This document shows, piece after piece, positions 53,663-64,000 of a DNA stretch of 64,000 bases (position 1 is the first letter of the stretch; each line of letters starts with the position of its first letter). The DNA is from Pleurostoma richardsiae (Eukaryota > Ascomycota > Sordariomycetes > Calosphaeriales > Pleurostomataceae). A program made the translations under genes and the position numbers. Under the pieces are notes generated by a model, which was given only the letters and a program-made list of their open reading frames with translations, made no database searches and was not told where the DNA came from. The stretch spans positions 744,001 to 808,000 of the forward strand of contig JANBVO010000005.1 in NCBI GenBank assembly GCA_030052745.1. The letters are read 5' to 3'.

Positions 53663-54622
53663 TCAAATCATGGTGCCCCGCTCGAAGCTCTCCCTGATCT
53701 CCGCCGTGTACTTGTTGTAGAACCGAGCCAGCTTCTGGTTGAACTGCTTGTTCTTCTCGTTGATATAGGTGACGTCGGCGTCGTCCCCATTCTTGGCCAT
53801 CCGCTCCCGCCTCTTCTTGGCTGCCGCCTCGTCCGCCTTCTTCACGCTATTGACCAGCCGGTCCACGGCCGCCTTGTCGGGCTTATTCTCGGCGAACGAG
53901 GTGTTGTCGCCGGTCGCGTAGAAGGATCCTTCCTTGTCGACGGCGATCATCTCGCCGTCCTCCGTTTCGACGATCTCGAGCGTGCCCTGCGCGGCGGCCC
54001 TCTCGATGGCGGCCAGCTTCTCTCGGGCGTAGCGCTCCATGTCGGGCGGCATCTCGCGCAGCTGCCGCTTGTAGACCTTCTGGCTCTCGCGCCGGTAGTC
54101 CTGGAAGGCGACGTCGTCGCGGTGCGCCTCCTTCTTCTTCACGCGCTTGTCCCACCGCTCGCTCTCCTCCACCGTCCAGTCCCACGCCCGCTTGCGCTCG
54201 AAGTCGCCGCCCGTGTCCTCCACCTCCGCCTTGAGCAGCTTGTGCGATGCGATCGCGTGCCGCCGGTGCAGGGCGGTCAGCTGCGAGGGGTCGGCCGCCA
54301 GCCGCTGCGCCTCCTGCGTCGCCGCCTTGAGGTTCGAGTCGGACGAGGTCTTGGCCCGCGCCTGGAGCGCCTTGAAGCGCGCCATCCGCTCTTTGGCCTT
54401 GGCCGCCGCCTCGGAGGATTCTGCCGCCGCAGGAGCTGGTTCCTCTTGTGGAGACTCTTCTGCTGTCTTGGACTTCTCCGGCTCCTTATCAGCTGTTTGC
54501 TCTACCGTCTCTTCAGGATCGAGTGTCGGCTGCGGCGTTTCTTCTGCAGGAACAGCTGCAGCATCTGCTGCTTTTTTTCGAGCTGCCGAAGCAGCTGTCT
54601 TCCTCTTCTTAGCGGGAGGCAT
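53663..54622 (-). CDS. SYF2: SYF2 splicing factor
   Basis: Spliceosome protein of 319 aa without introns. The N-terminal third is basic then acidic and Ala/Glu/Pro-rich. The conserved SYF2 part starts near 145 with FERKRAWDWTVEESERWDKRVKKKE, continues to the central YKRQLREMPPDMERYA, and ends QKLARFYNKYTAEIRESFERGT. Syf2 belongs to the NineTeen complex and helps stabilise the active spliceosome and its release. That is family knowledge. Absence of introns contrasts with the next gene, SmE, which has five. Confidence 0.94.
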   Translation of the reverse strand: MPPAKKRKTAASAARKKAADAAAVPAEETPQPTLDPEETVEQTADKEPEKSKTAEESPQEEPAPAAAESSEAAAKAKERMARFKALQARAKTSSDSNLKAATQEAQRLAADPSQLTALHRRHAIASHKLLKAEVEDTGGDFERKRAWDWTVEESERWDKRVKKKEAHRDDVAFQDYRRESQKVYKRQLREMPPDMERYAREKLAAIERAAAQGTLEIVETEDGEMIAVDKEGSFYATGDNTSFAENKPDKAAVDRLVNSVKKADEAAAKKRRERMAKNGDDADVTYINEKNKQFNQKLARFYNKYTAEIRESFERGTMI

Positions 54623-55483
54623 GGTTCTGCGTGTGATACGGAGTGGGTGTCTTGTCAGTCGTGTCGCTCAGCGGTTGTTCGGATCGAGGTTTGGAAGAAG
54701 TGCCTGAACGGACGTCAGTGATGGGGACTGACCTGGTGGTAGATGCGGCATTCTCATTGGATGAAATATGAAAATGGAGGAATTGTGGGTCCCCGACAAA
54801 CCACGGCTTAGGAGACCGCAGCGAACAATAAGGGATAGACATATGCGCAAGTCATGAAAGCTTCAAAACTCGTTGGCCCCCGAACGCAAGCATAAAGGAC
54901 TCATTCGACGTGTCTGCAGAGACTTATGGGATTGCCTCGATCAGAGAGAGCCAGCTAATGGGCAGAGGGCAGCCGTTGGCCCTGGCCATGGCTCCGTCGC
55001 TCGTAAACGGATAGCGGTTTCATAGGTAGGCACGTAGAGTTATGGCATGTGGGTAGATGTGCATAGTGTACTGGCAGTGATACCACTGGCTAGCTGGGAG
55101 TTCTTCTGCTCCTCTCAATCACCCGGCTGTCGCGAAGGAACATCGGCAGCACTGGGGGGTAAGTGTCCAGGGTCACTCTGGAGCGACATAGGCGAAGAGG
55201 GGCAAGAGATGAGCACCTTTCATGCCCCAATTTGCCGGACAAGTCTTGCGAAGAAGTACTGCCGTGAAGGAATTTTACGTTGCCCGAAAACCCTTAACAC
55301 CTGAACCGATACGTCGCTGCTCCCCTTCATATGCTTCGGCGGACCTCGAAGTCAGCGAGGTCTGTTGCTGCCACAAACCCTGAGTGACTATTCCCTCCGC
55401 ACCGTCTCGCGCGGCTCCCCAGCGCCATAGTTCAAAATCATGCGAGACATCCGAGTCTATTCATACCCTTCGTTCCTCCCCCC
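54623..55483. other. Intergenic region
   Basis: 861 bp between SYF2 and SmE (both minus). It contains the SYF2 promoter and the SmE 3' flank. No gene was seen. Confidence 0.45.
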
Positions 55484-56085
55484 TCATGCCGACAGGTTCT
55501 GGATTAGAGCAACGTTGTCACCCTTGAGCAGAATCCGGCCTATGGACCTAGTCAGCACCTTGTACGTAAATATAGAATGAACGAGCTATAGATACCTAAC
55601 GGTCTCCGGGATTCCTTGTCATTTGTCTTGGTAATCTGGTGAACCTCGATCGCGTCGTCGATGACTAGATGAGGCGTCAGATGTAGTTGTCACTCAGAAT
55701 GAAAAGGAACGGCTAACCCAAGTTCATAAACTCGTCGAAGCCCTGCATCCAGTCAGTATAAACCGTGATGATGTATTGCAGCTTGTGTACTGACTCTGAT
55801 CCTTCCCTCAATGCGGATTGCTAGCTGCTCAAACAGCCAAACACTGACAGGGGCGTTCTGAAGTCAAAATGTCAGCACCTGAACGCCCGGTACAGCATGG
55901 AGAGATAAATCTCACTGTCTGGAGGAGCTTGAAGATCATGTTACTATAAGAAGGTCAGTGAGACTCCGAAAAAGGAGGGGTGTGAGCCGCGAGGGCGAGG
56001 CTTGCGGTGGAGCGAGGAGGCCTGAGATCACTCACATAGGCGGGAGCAGAACACGGCGACCGCCGCCACCTCCACGTCCAGTCAT
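55484..56085 (-). CDS. SME1: Sm protein E (snRNP-E)
   Basis: Core spliceosomal Sm protein of 96 aa in six exons: 56085-56036, 55943-55916, 55857-55795, 55742-55718, 55664-55596 and 55539-55484. None of its frames is long, so the gene appears only after splicing. The assembled protein starts MTGRGGGGGRRVLLPP and continues INMIFKLLQTNAPVSVWLFEQL. The Sm1 motif has RIEGRIRGFDEFMNLVIDDA and Sm2 has RRPLGRILLKGDNVALIQNL. Introns are 92, 58, 52, 53 and 56 bp. All junctions are GT-AG and in frame. SmE forms the heptameric ring on U1, U2, U4 and U5 snRNAs. Its introns outnumber those of every other gene in the window per coding length. Confidence 0.92.
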
Positions 56086-56683
56086 TGTAGCTAGCTTGAG
56101 TAGCGTGTGAAAATTTGGGCCTGGCTGGTTCAAAGTTCAAAGAGAAGAGAAAAGGATCGGCTTTCTCAAACGATCCTAATGGGATAAACACGTCCTGAGC
56201 TTGATGTTAGGGAGATGAGCAGGCCAGGTACATTTTTGACAATGAGTGGATCTCTTGTGTGGCTTGAATCGGCGGGTCGCAAAGTGGTGCCTGAGGCATG
56301 GCGCGTGTCGCAAATTAGGGTGCCAAATCAACATAGCGGTTACCTTTGTCCGAAATGATGTATTCTTCAAGCCGACTGATGCTATTCCCAGAGTCGAAAC
56401 TAATCTGAAGTCCATAGGAGATAGGAATCTTCTCACAAACGTGGTTGACAGCGTGATACGTAGGTACCTATATTACCGCACAGCCACATGGAATTTGTGT
56501 GGCTGGTAGGTGTCAGTGCACAGCTTCCCCAGATTAGGTAGCTCCCTACAAACTCCCTACTGCCCCAGACGTAAGGCGCACCTAGCGCGACATCCATCAA
56601 CTCATCCCCGTCCTCAAATACACACGGATTGCAGCGACAGCATTCTCTTATGCTGAGCTTCAAATACTTCCCATAGTGTCGCT
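56086..56683. promoter_or_regulatory. Divergent promoter region, SmE / 56.7 kb gene
   Basis: 598 bp between divergent starts. It includes CGTAGGTACCTATA at 56458-56471, a TAGGTACCTA palindrome. No small gene was found. Confidence 0.45.
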
Positions 56684-58309
56684 ATGGAAGCGGTTACAAG
56701 GCTGCCGGCTGTTCACAGGCTACCCCGACGGTCTCTAATCCGCCACACAGCGGCCAGACCCATCACTACTGCTGCACGGCATACCGGGCGCAGGAGTCCT
56801 AAGCAGCCCCCAGCTGGCGTCCTCGGTAGGGCGCCAGAGTTGTTCCAATTACCGGCCGTTGTGCTAGATCTCGACTCCGAGAACAGCCCCTATGTCCGCG
56901 ACTATGACAAGCTGGACGAGAGGGAGCAACACGCTCGATGGGCTGAGGTGCCAGCTCTCTACGCGGCCAAGAGTCGCATTAGAGACTTCCAGCAGGAAAT
57001 GGCCAATGCCAACCAGCTAGTCCAGGAGACAGCGTCCGATCCATTTGGTCCATGGAAGGTCTCTGACATAGATATCCTATCGGTTGCGCTGCAAGGGGTA
57101 TCTCGAGTTGCACTACAGTCGCCTGAGGATCCTGTGAGAGATCGCTCAGCGATGATGGAGAAGGTCCTTCAAAGAAATGCGATTCCGCACCGCACTGTTG
57201 AAGAGGGAGAGTCCAAGGTCATAGCATTCATGCTCCACCGTCAGCAGCTTGGTGACCAACTCAATCCTCTAGAGAATGCCGAGCTCGAGGAAGCGGCATT
57301 TCTTCGTCCAGAAGCGTCCCAGCAATTCGAGACACTTGTATCTGCTTGCCAGAGTCTTGAAGAGCTGCGAAGGCTTGTCTCTGGCGCTGCTCAAACTCGG
57401 CCTGGCTGCAGGCTGATCTCAAGATCTGGACCAGAAATATCGAGAACTTGTTCGCGTTTCCTCGAAGGGACAGAGCGCTCCAAACATGGCGATATTCTAG
57501 TGTTCCTCAACAATCTCACCAGCAACTTACAATCGAAGAACATTGACGTCGGAGAAGTGCTGGGTCTTTTGGGCTTGCGTGTGTCGTCCATCGTGTTGCA
57601 GCCGCAAGCCATACATCGCTATCTGGAAATTGTCCTTCAAAGGGACGGTTTCGAAACACCAAGCGCTGTACAAGAGCCGCTATCTGCAATTCTCGAGTCA
57701 CTTTCTGCAGGAAGCATGTCAAACGATCAAGCTTTGCAAACGACCATCCGCCCAGAGCTCTTCTCCTTGTTAACAGGCCGGAGTGTTACTGGTAGCGTTA
57801 TACAATCCTCGTTCCGCACGACTATCGGTGACACCAAGAACTTTGTTGAGCCATACAGCTCTTACATTGCGCTCCTCGGAGAATTAGGTGCCTTGCGCAT
57901 GCTCTGGCACGAATGGCAAATCTTGTCCACTTCACCGGATTCCTCATACTCTTTAGCTTCGGGATTACAGGGCAGTACTCGAGAAGAGCTTTTCGTCGAT
58001 GCTATTACTCGCTCTGCGCGCCTCATACAACGCAGCCCCGACCTCCTACTTCATGAAAGCTTCCATAGCGCAACTGGCGGCTATGCGGAGGATGCTTTGC
58101 TCGACTTGCAGTGCATCGGCCAGCAAGTCTCGCTTATCCGAAGCCGGTCCGACAGTCAGTCATCAGGGGCTGACGACAGTGCTTCGGGTATGACCGATCA
58201 TGATATCGCACAGCCTGTTTTCCGAGCAGAGGCGCGATCGGCACTAGACAGACTGTCAATTACAGACGCGATGACAGCTCTCCAGAGACTTCTTTCGAGC
58301 CCGAGATGA
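56684..58309 (+). CDS. Probable mitochondrial protein, unknown function
   Basis: Intronless 541-aa protein with a strongly basic, acidic-free N-terminus after position 3 (RLPAVHRLPRRSLIRHTAARPITTAARHTGRR), typical of a mitochondrial presequence. A helical region follows (KLDEREQHARWAEVPALYAAKSRIRDF). The remainder is helix-rich with hydrophobic-repeat character (for example GDILVFLNNLTSNLQSKNIDVGEVLGLLGLRV), like the helical-repeat proteins of mitochondrial gene expression, but I cannot see PPR consensus units. I recognise no catalytic motif. It could be a divergent organelle RNA-processing or ribosome-assembly factor. That is inference from layout only. Confidence 0.72.
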   Translation: MEAVTRLPAVHRLPRRSLIRHTAARPITTAARHTGRRSPKQPPAGVLGRAPELFQLPAVVLDLDSENSPYVRDYDKLDEREQHARWAEVPALYAAKSRIRDFQQEMANANQLVQETASDPFGPWKVSDIDILSVALQGVSRVALQSPEDPVRDRSAMMEKVLQRNAIPHRTVEEGESKVIAFMLHRQQLGDQLNPLENAELEEAAFLRPEASQQFETLVSACQSLEELRRLVSGAAQTRPGCRLISRSGPEISRTCSRFLEGTERSKHGDILVFLNNLTSNLQSKNIDVGEVLGLLGLRVSSIVLQPQAIHRYLEIVLQRDGFETPSAVQEPLSAILESLSAGSMSNDQALQTTIRPELFSLLTGRSVTGSVIQSSFRTTIGDTKNFVEPYSSYIALLGELGALRMLWHEWQILSTSPDSSYSLASGLQGSTREELFVDAITRSARLIQRSPDLLLHESFHSATGGYAEDALLDLQCIGQQVSLIRSRSDSQSSGADDSASGMTDHDIAQPVFRAEARSALDRLSITDAMTALQRLLSSPR

Positions 58310-59706
58310 CGATGTCTACCGATGCATTGTATCCTATCGGTATGAAGAGCTGGACCGTGGGCGCGCTTGCTAGATAGCAGACATTGGAGCCTGTTCGCTT
58401 GTGTCCAATAGTTCAGCCATCATGCATAATGCCTGGTGCAGGTAGCACAGTACGACCAGTGGACTGCAAGGGGTTGGGACCTCTGGAGTAGGGCGGATAC
58501 ACCAATCTTGCCTTCGCAGCCTTAAAGACGCAGCAAGAAACACGGAAACCATATGAGAGAGAAAACAATCCATGCACGGCACGAGATACCAGGGGATAAT
58601 GGGTTTTTGATATCTTCTTAACGTCACAAGCAGAGAAAATCTGGCAAAGGTGCGGCACTGGCAGGACTGCGTCTGGACGTCAGGGCTGCATCATGTACCG
58701 TGTCTGGGCATTCCCTGATCGGCACTTGACACTGAAACCCATCGTCCCCTGCACCTGGAGTGGCCCGCCAGTCGGCCTCCGCTCCGCATTTTCTCGTATC
58801 GGAATGGTTCTTGGGTCGTCAATCAGTGCCGGATATGAGTTCGGTCCGGGACTGGCATCATCCTAGCCCTCGTATAAACATCTATCGCTCTAATTTGTAG
58901 AGCACAAGGCCACGTACATGCTTCTCAGCTACTCAGCTTTGCTTTAGGAGCGACCAGGATTTTCAGGGTGGTGACGATTGAGATGCAGTGAATTGAGCCC
59001 TGCTATCTGTCCTTCGACATACATAGGCTACTCCTCTCCTTTCAGTCCAGGTTCTCGCCGACTCAGCCTTACGACTATCAGGGGCCGGCGATTGTGGCTG
59101 CAAGCCCTCGGGTCAGCAGGAGTTGGCTGAGGGCTGGATCATCAGCCCATTGGACAAAGCCCGCAGTCAATATACTGGTACTCCGTTGCAGAAACCCGGT
59201 TAAGCAATGATTTGCTCGTAAGTCGTTCCGCTCAGGCTGTGCACCACAGACCGCTGTTCGGCTATCTGCACCTCTCCTTCGCCATCATCCTACGGACTGT
59301 CCAGCCACAGGTATTATTGCTGCACCTCGATGTTGTCGTGACGCACCTCAGCTCGTCGCCCAATCATGACTGCCTGTCCGTCGGCCCATATCAGCTGTCC
59401 TGGGTGATTGACAGTCAGTAGGATGGCCCGTCGACTCAAGCCATCCGGGAGGGGAGGCCTAAGTTCCTGTTCAGACAGCTCAGCTGCCGGTCCCCTAGAC
59501 GTGAGGGGAGGACTGTTCATTCGTCTGCCTGTCCTTCGCCTCCGTCAGCACGCCATGTGAATTCTCGTCATTGCCTCTTCCTTCTTGTTGGTCTGATCTG
59601 TTCTTTGGTTCCTAAAAGCCTCTTGCTACAACTTGAAAGTGCTTGCTTGCGCGACCTACCCTCCGTCCGGACTTGCAAGCATGCCAAGCGCCGGTCGCTC
59701 GCCTTC
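58310..59706. other. 1.4 kb intergenic region
   Basis: Between the 56.7 kb gene and the kelch gene on the plus strand. The right part is pyrimidine-rich and probably the kelch promoter and long 5' UTR. I saw no gene. Confidence 0.45.
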
Positions 59707-62159
59707 ATGATGCGGCCGAGGTCCCCGTCCGTGTCGCTGCTACCGCGGGGTGGGAGACACAAGTCGAGCAGGACGGTGTCGCATAGCCTGTCGCTATGCT
59801 GCCATCTCTGCTGTTCAATACTCTGTGTTCTGCTCGTCTTCGTTGGCGCCTCCTCCCAGCAGAAGGATCCTGTACAGAACTTTTGTAGACGCTTCGGTCA
59901 CCAGACAGCTGTCATCGATCGCAAGTTGTATATCGACGGCGGCTTGATAAACTGGAATCCAATACCGCAGTATCCTGCAAACTACTCGAGTAAGTATGCG
60001 CGTGTGCGCTCGGATAATCAGTCCATCTTCCCGGCTGGTTCTGACCCGCGGCTTCTCCAGATACATGGCTTCTCTACCAAGATCTCGACAACATCAGCCC
60101 CGATGGGATGCCTCAGTTGTATGCGAACCTGTCGAAGAACTCCTCGATACCGGACGTCAGTGGAGGTACACTATGGGCGGACGACGTGAACAAGAGGTTC
60201 TATCTCTTCGGTGGAGAGTATTACCAGGAGCCTCCGACCTCATTTACGATGCTCTCGTACGACGTCCTGGGTGACAAGTGGGATTCGTTCGGGGTGCCTC
60301 AACAAACGACCATCAACGGTGTCTCCTATGGCGCCGGCGTGTCTATATCCGAGAGGGGCCTGGGGTTCTACTACGGGGGTTGGATGTCGAACAACTCGGT
60401 CCCGCAATGGTCAGGACCTTCGATCGCGACGGCGAACCTGATAAAATACAACATGGACAGCAACACATGGACGAACAATACGGGACCAGATTCTGTGCGG
60501 AGGGCCGAAGGCAGTATGAACTACATCCCCGCCGGAGACGGGGGGATGCTAATCTACTTTGGCGGCATCACGGACCCCTACTTGAACGAGACAGTAGTGG
60601 GACAGCCGATGGATGAGATACTGATCTATGATGTCTTGAGCTCGAAATGGTACACGCAAAGTACGACCGGGACGAAACCTCAGATGCGGAGGCGGTTTTG
60701 CTCGGGAGCGACCTGGACGGAGGACCAGTCCAGTTATAACATGTGAGTCGCACATCGGCGGATATTCACCTTTTTACCTTCTCCTTCTCTGGCAACCCGT
60801 CAGTCTACTTGGTACAGGAAGAACTAGCGGTATGGGTCGGGTTGCCGTATAAATGATCGCATGGTACAGGCCTGTGGGTTTCCAGCATAACCTCAGCTAA
60901 CGTGTTTTTCCAGTTACCTTTACGGAGGTGAGGGATTTGGCCGGAACGTGTCAGGCTACGACGATGTGTACATCTGTAAGCTGTTCTCAAGGGCTTGGAA
61001 TGGTATTCGGGACTGACTTACTGTAGTGTCGATCCCAACCTTCACCTGGATCAAGATGTACCCGAATGACGGCAACGTCACTGGACAGTACCCTCATCAC
61101 AGCTTGTCATGTAACGTCATCGACAACGCGCAGATGCTCATAATAGGGGGAACCTTTCCCCTGAGCGATACGTGCGACGCCGAGTCTCAGTGGGGAACGC
61201 ACAACCTCGACCTCGGCGAAGTCACCAAGAAGGGCCAGCCATGGCAGCTGTTCATGCCTAATCTGACAAAGTACAGCGTTCCTGACGAGATTATCTCCGT
61301 CGTTGGGGGCTCAGCTGGTGGCGGAGCGACCAAGACAGCTCCCGCAAATGGATTCGACAACGTCGACCTATCTGTCCTCATGACGAGGAAAGCTTCTATC
61401 GCAGCGACACGGACGCCGACGCGGGCTATCCCCAGTGCAACCGGAGCACCAGACCACGGCGGGCCACTAAGCACCGGCGCGATCGTGGGCATTGCCGTCG
61501 GCGGTGGAGTTGCGCTGCTCCTGGCCGTGGGACTGGTGTGCTTCTGGGTGCGGCGCCACCGACGCAAGAACTACAGGCCTTCTCCTGGCCCCACCACCCA
61601 GGGTTTCGCGGGGCCAGACGTCACGTCGCCATGGAGCCCGCACCCGTCTCAGTCCTCGCACTACACGCCCTCGAGCCCCTACCCACAGTCGCCGTTCGGG
61701 CGGCACCCCTCCGGCACCCAGCAGCAGCCGGCGGAGCTGTCCGCGACCGGCACGAGCGTATGGGCCCCTGGCGGCAGCCCCCCGTACGAGCAGGGCGTGT
61801 CCCCTGCGTCCGGCCTGAATGCACCGCCGGGCGCGTACGCCGACCAGCCCAAGTTTGACGACCAGGGCCGGCCCTGGTACCCGCAGGTCAGCCACATGCA
61901 GGTCCCCGGCGGGCACCCGAGCCCGCTGGACGAGCAGGGCTACCCGATGGGCGGCGGCGGGTACGGCCCCGTGGCGCCTGGCAGCCCGCCGCGGCTCGCG
62001 CGGTCCACACCGCAGGAGCTGAGCTCGGAGCCGCGGGTGGACGCCGGCTGGGCGGGGGGCAGCACGGGCGGGAGCGGGGCGACGAGCGGGACGGGAGGGA
62101 CGGGCAGCAGTGGGAGGTCGTCGCGGCCGACGCGGCATCAGACGTATTACCATGCCTGA
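59707..62159 (+). CDS. Kelch-repeat single-pass membrane protein
   Basis: Predicted type I membrane protein of 719 aa in four exons: 59707-59989, 60061-60742, 60914-60975 and 61027-62159. The start (MMRPRSPSVSLLPRGG) precedes a hydrophobic signal sequence (LCCSILCVLLVFVGASS). The ectodomain is built of kelch-type β-propeller blades: GHQTAVIDRKLYIDGG, FYLFGGEYY, GVSISERGLGFYYGG, GGMLIYFGGIT, YLYGGEGFG and MLIIGGTFP. It has several N-glycosylation sites. Then come a Thr/Pro-rich stem, a transmembrane helix (AIVGIAVGGGVALLLAVGLVCFWV) with RRHRRK stop-transfer, and a cytosolic tail of about 180 residues that is Pro/Gly/Ser-rich. Fungal proteins with this plan are surface or septal membrane proteins of unclear role. 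Ligand unknown. Confidence 0.86.
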
Positions 62160-64000
62160 TGTCCCTCCTGGTTTGGTATTTGCGAACCGTCGCAACTTTG
62201 ATCGGCATGGTTATGTTTCTCAGAGCAAGGCGTTTGTGAATGAAAGGGATTGTATGGGAATGGGAAAGATGCTTGGGACCTTGAAGGAGGAGCAGAACAG
62301 GGACGAGAAGGAGAAGGGCGACTGTGTGCCCCCCATCGGGGTGGAACGGTATGTTCGAGTGCCAACCTCTCTCTTACCAGCTCTTCAGGTTGCTTTGCTC
62401 CGAAGGAGAATCGGGCAAGCTGAGCAGAGTGCGATCTACCAGAACTCCTTCCTGAATAGCCTACAGCGCTTACGGATGGCTGGGCATACGCACCTTTTGG
62501 AGATAGCGCAAATATCAAGGAGATGGATGGATGCCCGGCGCCCTTTGCGCCCTTGATTATTTACTGTACTGTATGAGGAACGAGGAGAAAGACGCGCTAG
62601 GACGATAACAAACCCCCCTGAGCTCGGCACGCGACACCTTCCACATGCTTTCCGGGGTTCGGTTTTGGACAGAAGGCTGAGATAATATACACAACATGTG
62701 CCTACCTGACTGCCCAGGTACTTCATTCGGCGGCTCCGTTGGACTTGATAATGAAGTCAGCGCCACTTCTCCCCCACGCTCTGCTGACCTGCCTACCTAC
62801 TTGCGTATCTAGGTACCTCAAACCTACATGCCCGATCTAGGTAGCTGTTGCTGTTGTTGTCTGCCACACTTTCGGAAATATGACGCTAAGCAAGGGCCTC
62901 TTGCTGAGCGGAATGTAATGGTGGTGGGTTGGTGATGACGGAGGCTAGAGAGGGAGTGTTCGCGATGAGTAAGAGCGAACCACGGGTTCTTACCGGGGGT
63001 GTGGTAAACGTCCGATCGGCTGGGCTCCCTGCGCAACTGAGTACCTATACTATGTAGTATGTACTGTGCGTCAAGGCTCGAGATAAGGTGCGACCCCAAG
63101 GGGGGGGGCAGGGAGTCCGTCTCGGTGACATCCTGCCATCCCTGCCAATGGCCTTCGGCAGCAAGGCAGGCACAGGAGGGCCACGAAAATATCCCGTCAA
63201 CCGAGATAGGCGATCACGATGGGCGACGGGCGACGGGCTTCGCTGCGCGTTGTCGCAGACACGACATCGGCGGGAAATCGGAGGGCAGGGTGTCAGGTCG
63301 CGACGACCGTACGACGTTGGTCTTATCAGCCCGTCCTTGGCAGATAGCGCCTGCGTCGAAAACTGTGCTGCTGCCCAGCCGACATCGCGAAGGGCGCCGC
63401 CGCTTTCCCGCTCACCTTGTTACTCGCTTCCACTGCATGTCTGTTCCGTTCCGGCGACCGCAGATCGGAGACACAGCTGCTGTAGACAGACCTTGGTTAC
63501 TCTGGAGACATTTCCCGGCGCAAGCGACGCCTCGGGTCCAGGCCGCCGCGACGATCGGTCTTCACGATAGGTCGGGCGGGCAGGGAGGTCTCCAGCTCTG
63601 ATGATTGGCCCAGGTCCGAAATAGCGAAGGAAGTGCCGAGTGCCCGTAGGAACAGAGAGCTGTTGCCGCTTGTCTCATACACGTGTGTACCTGCAGCGAG
63701 CTTGTCCGTCGACAAAAGTCCGAGGAACAGAGACCCGTCAGGCGAACCGACAAGCGAGCCAGTTGTGCACGTGGGGAAAGGAATCATGAATTGAATGGAT
63801 GCATGAATTCTCTAGACGGGCAGGCAGACCTTCTCTGCCAATTGCTACCCGCTAGGAACGCACGCACTTGCATTGGCATGACGGGAGGGTCTCCGTACGG
63901 TCGACCATGTTCTTCTTCTGCATGTCTGTCTGTCTTCTGTCAGATATCACCAGCATCCATGGCGGGTCGGCGTTTTCTGAGACAGCCAGGCGAGACAGAT
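62160..64000. other. Right edge region, no gene supported
   Basis: This is the kelch 3' flank followed by about 1.4 kb of DNA where I cannot support a gene. TCTAGGTACCT at 62809-62819 is another TAGGTACCT word. A minus-strand frame at 63497-63787 (start MIPFPTCTTG, with SLFLGLLSTDKLAAGTHVY) and plus-strand frames at 63059-63601 are open, but show no family features. A gene starting beyond 64000 may have its promoter here. Confidence 0.4.

Noticed and set aside
62110-62556. 148-codon frame after the kelch gene
   Set aside because: It overlaps the kelch C-terminus in another frame and continues into the 3' flank. It has no protein family features.
63059-63787. Overlapping plus and minus frames at the right edge
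   Set aside because: All lack recognisable domains, and the two strands cannot both be coding. No splice-consistent gene could be built within the window.
1-64000. Transposons, LTR elements, virus-like remnants or RIP-degraded tracts
   Set aside because: No reverse transcriptase, integrase, transposase, capsid or long terminal repeat was recognised, and no long AT-rich TpA-biased stretch stands out.
1-64000. Secondary-metabolite or defence gene cluster
   Set aside because: No PKS, NRPS, terpene synthase, P450, NLR-type or toxin gene was found. The two Zn2Cys6 factors sit among housekeeping genes.

Overview
The window looks like the nuclear genome of a filamentous ascomycete (Pezizomycotina, most likely a Sordariomycete). 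The evidence is short GT-AG introns of about 50-130 bp with CTAAC/CTGAC-type branch sites, moderately GC-rich exons, two Zn2Cys6 regulators, a secreted large-subunit catalase, a DUF7137-type wall protein and an ERMES Mdm34 protein. I reconstructed 28 protein genes by joining exons by hand. Every model keeps one reading frame from ATG to stop. I found no transposon, LTR element, virus-like element, CRISPR array, rRNA or convincing tRNA.

Layout from left to right. 0-13 kb: a two-RRM protein (Nrd1-like, -), a GPI/TM-type DUF7137 wall protein (+), a CDK11-type kinase (-) divergent from an NDUFAF7-type mitochondrial methyltransferase (+), and a PTM1/GPR107 membrane protein (-). 13-25 kb: a U-box cyclophilin PPIL2/Cyp60 (+), a Zn2Cys6 factor (-), a 2.5 kb gene-free stretch holding five GACGTC palindromes, a PEBP-family protein (+), a second Zn2Cys6 factor related to WAR1/PrtT (-) and an EBP-family sterol-isomerase-like protein (+). 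25-37 kb: CWC15 (-), RRP45 (+), an ARFRP1/Arl3 GTPase (-), an undescribed multipass membrane protein (+), a Lys/Gln/Glu-repeat protein (+), an ECM15/UPF0045 protein (+), a CCDC47 homologue (-) and a haspin-like kinase (+). 39-50 kb: catalase (+), an ENT nucleoside transporter (+), inositol-pentakisphosphate 2-kinase (-) and Mdm34 (+). 51-64 kb: YAF9 (-), a COQ11-like protein (+), SYF2 (-), SmE (-), a probable mitochondrial protein of unknown function (+) and a kelch-repeat single-pass membrane protein (+).

This is mostly housekeeping chromosome-arm sequence, not a biosynthetic or defence cluster. Four products are spliceosomal (PPIL2, CWC15, SYF2, SmE), CDK11 is linked to splicing control, and RRP45 belongs to the RNA exosome. 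Several genes act in mitochondria or at ER-mitochondria contacts (NDUFAF7, COQ11, Mdm34, the 56.7 kb gene). Most neighbours are divergent pairs sharing 280-650 bp promoters.

The most notable details are gene-structural: an 8-nt microexon inside a zinc-cluster domain, two introns that fit only GC-AG borders, a 96-codon SmE gene cut by five introns, and two stop-free introns of length 3n whose retention would keep the frame. One membrane protein also carries an AT-hook-like basic loop. I saw no clear evidence of a wholly new biological system.
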